Assembly (NCBI GenBank): GCA_903926465.1
Contig: CAIYJE010000079.1
Coordinates: 38,698 to 102,697 of the forward strand
Reading direction: 5' to 3'
Source: an uncultured Planctomycetales bacterium
GTDB taxonomy: Bacteria > Planctomycetota > Planctomycetia > Isosphaerales > Isosphaeraceae
DNA length: 64,000 bases
In this document: one piece after another, positions 63,634-64,000 of the stretch
Numbering within the stretch: position 1 is the first letter of the stretch
Layout of the letters: each line of letters starts with the position of its first letter
Translations under genes and position numbers: made by a program
The notes under the pieces: generated by a model
The model's database searches: none
What the model was told of the DNA's origin: nothing
Seen by the model: the letters and a program-made list of their open reading frames with translations, nothing else

Positions 63634-64000
63634 CTACCCGTTAAGAATCTCACTCAAATCCACAGTGAGCCCGGGCAACATAACTTCACCACTTAGTGTA
63701 CTCGGATGGCAGAGGAGTTCCACCACACAACCGGGCCGGTAAATCTTCACCTCACGCTTGAACGGGTCGATCAGCCAGCCCAACCAGGCCCCCTGCGAGA
63801 TATATTCCCGTAGCTTGGCCTGCAAGGCTTCACGATCATCGCTGGGCGACGCAATCTCAACCACAAAGTCTGGGCAGAAGGGTGCAAATTGCTCGCGGGC
63901 CTCGCGTGAGAGACGCTCAACTCGCGATTTTTCCACCCAGGCCAGGTCGGGGCTACGAATCGCCGAGTTCGGCAGCCGAAAGCCGGTAGATGAGTCAAAA
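63634..64000 (-). CDS. Uma2 family endonuclease-like protein (5' part beyond window)
   Basis: The frame continues past the right edge; at least 122 residues remain. It reads STGFRLPNSAIRSPDLAWV, then CPDFVVEIASPSDDREALQAKL, REYISQGAWLGWLIDP and VEIYRPG-like KIYRPG. This is the Uma2/DUF820 pattern, a PD-(D/E)xK fold whose catalytic Asp and Glu lie in RSPD and VVEI-type strands. Genes of this family are numerous in cyanobacteria and planctomycetes, often in toxin-like or mobile contexts. Function unknown. It lies 91 bp upstream of the polyferredoxin gene, on the same strand. Confidence 0.85.
   Translation of the reverse strand, partial: FDSSTGFRLPNSAIRSPDLAWVEKSRVERLSREAREQFAPFCPDFVVEIASPSDDREALQAKLREYISQGAWLGWLIDPFKREVKIYRPGCVVELLCHPSTLSGEVMLPGLTVDLSEILNG

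Noticed and set aside
1..64000. CRISPR array, prophage or integrative element
   Set aside because: No evenly spaced repeats, integrase, phage structural gene or tRNA-associated att site was seen.

Overview
The window looks like a chromosomal segment of a planctomycete (Planctomycetota). The evidence is two cassettes pairing a DUF1549/DUF1553 protein with a twin-arginine DUF1501 protein, one carrying a PSCyt1-type CxxCH heme motif, plus a Tat-exported Gfo/Idh/MocA protein, an FG-GAP surface protein with an LETRALL-type N-terminal motif, and many large secreted proteins of unknown role. The G+C content looks moderately high. I would guess an Isosphaerales or Gemmatales relative, but the sequence alone does not fix the family. 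No rRNA, tRNA, CRISPR array or prophage was seen.

Layout. 1-6273 (minus): a secreted cytochrome/DUF1549/DUF1553, DUF1501, zinc-metalloprotease and DMFase-like operon. 6590-9553: an internally duplicated DUF1254/DUF1214 protein. 9583-13703 (minus): a second DUF1549/1553, DUF1501 and WD40 operon. 14113-15843: a secreted protein with two OAA-type lectin repeats fused to a TPR-like region. 16543-20747: oxidoreductase, J-domain protein and polytopic membrane protein. 20977-24397 (minus): lipoprotein, amidohydrolase and alpha/beta hydrolase. 24714-29863: TusA, DsrE-like protein, hybrid histidine kinase, response regulator and a HisKA-REC-SpoIIE protein, which look like one transcription unit. 30070-31485: enolase-superfamily protein.

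31737-35697 (minus) is the most interesting part: a HEAT/ARM-like gene, a structured RNA flanked by 17/18-nt inverted repeats, and a retron-type reverse transcriptase with a long proline-rich N-terminal extension. Together they form a recognisable retron whose msr-msd can be delimited by eye.

35958-44956: two coupled CX5R phosphatases, a thioesterase, a Clp-N/ThiE fusion, a glycine-rich efflux adaptor, superoxide dismutase, an RluA-type pseudouridine synthase and GreA. 45209-52000 (minus): a complete MacAB-TolC-like tripartite exporter operon. 52341-54908: FG-GAP surface protein. 55436-55970: a decayed AlbA/RecG-like regulator gene split by a palindromic 102-bp element. 56191-59372: a ThDP decarboxylase, a GGCT-like protein and a GH43 enzyme. 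59562-61495: a P-II protein with Phe at position 51, then a HAD, degenerate REC and acidic-protein operon. 61638-63542: a NapH/NosR-like polyferredoxin. A partial Uma2 gene runs off the right edge.

Several operons use ATGA stop/start overlaps (1618, 10617, 28352, 36584, 47365, 58383, 60691), which suggests translational coupling is common in this genome.
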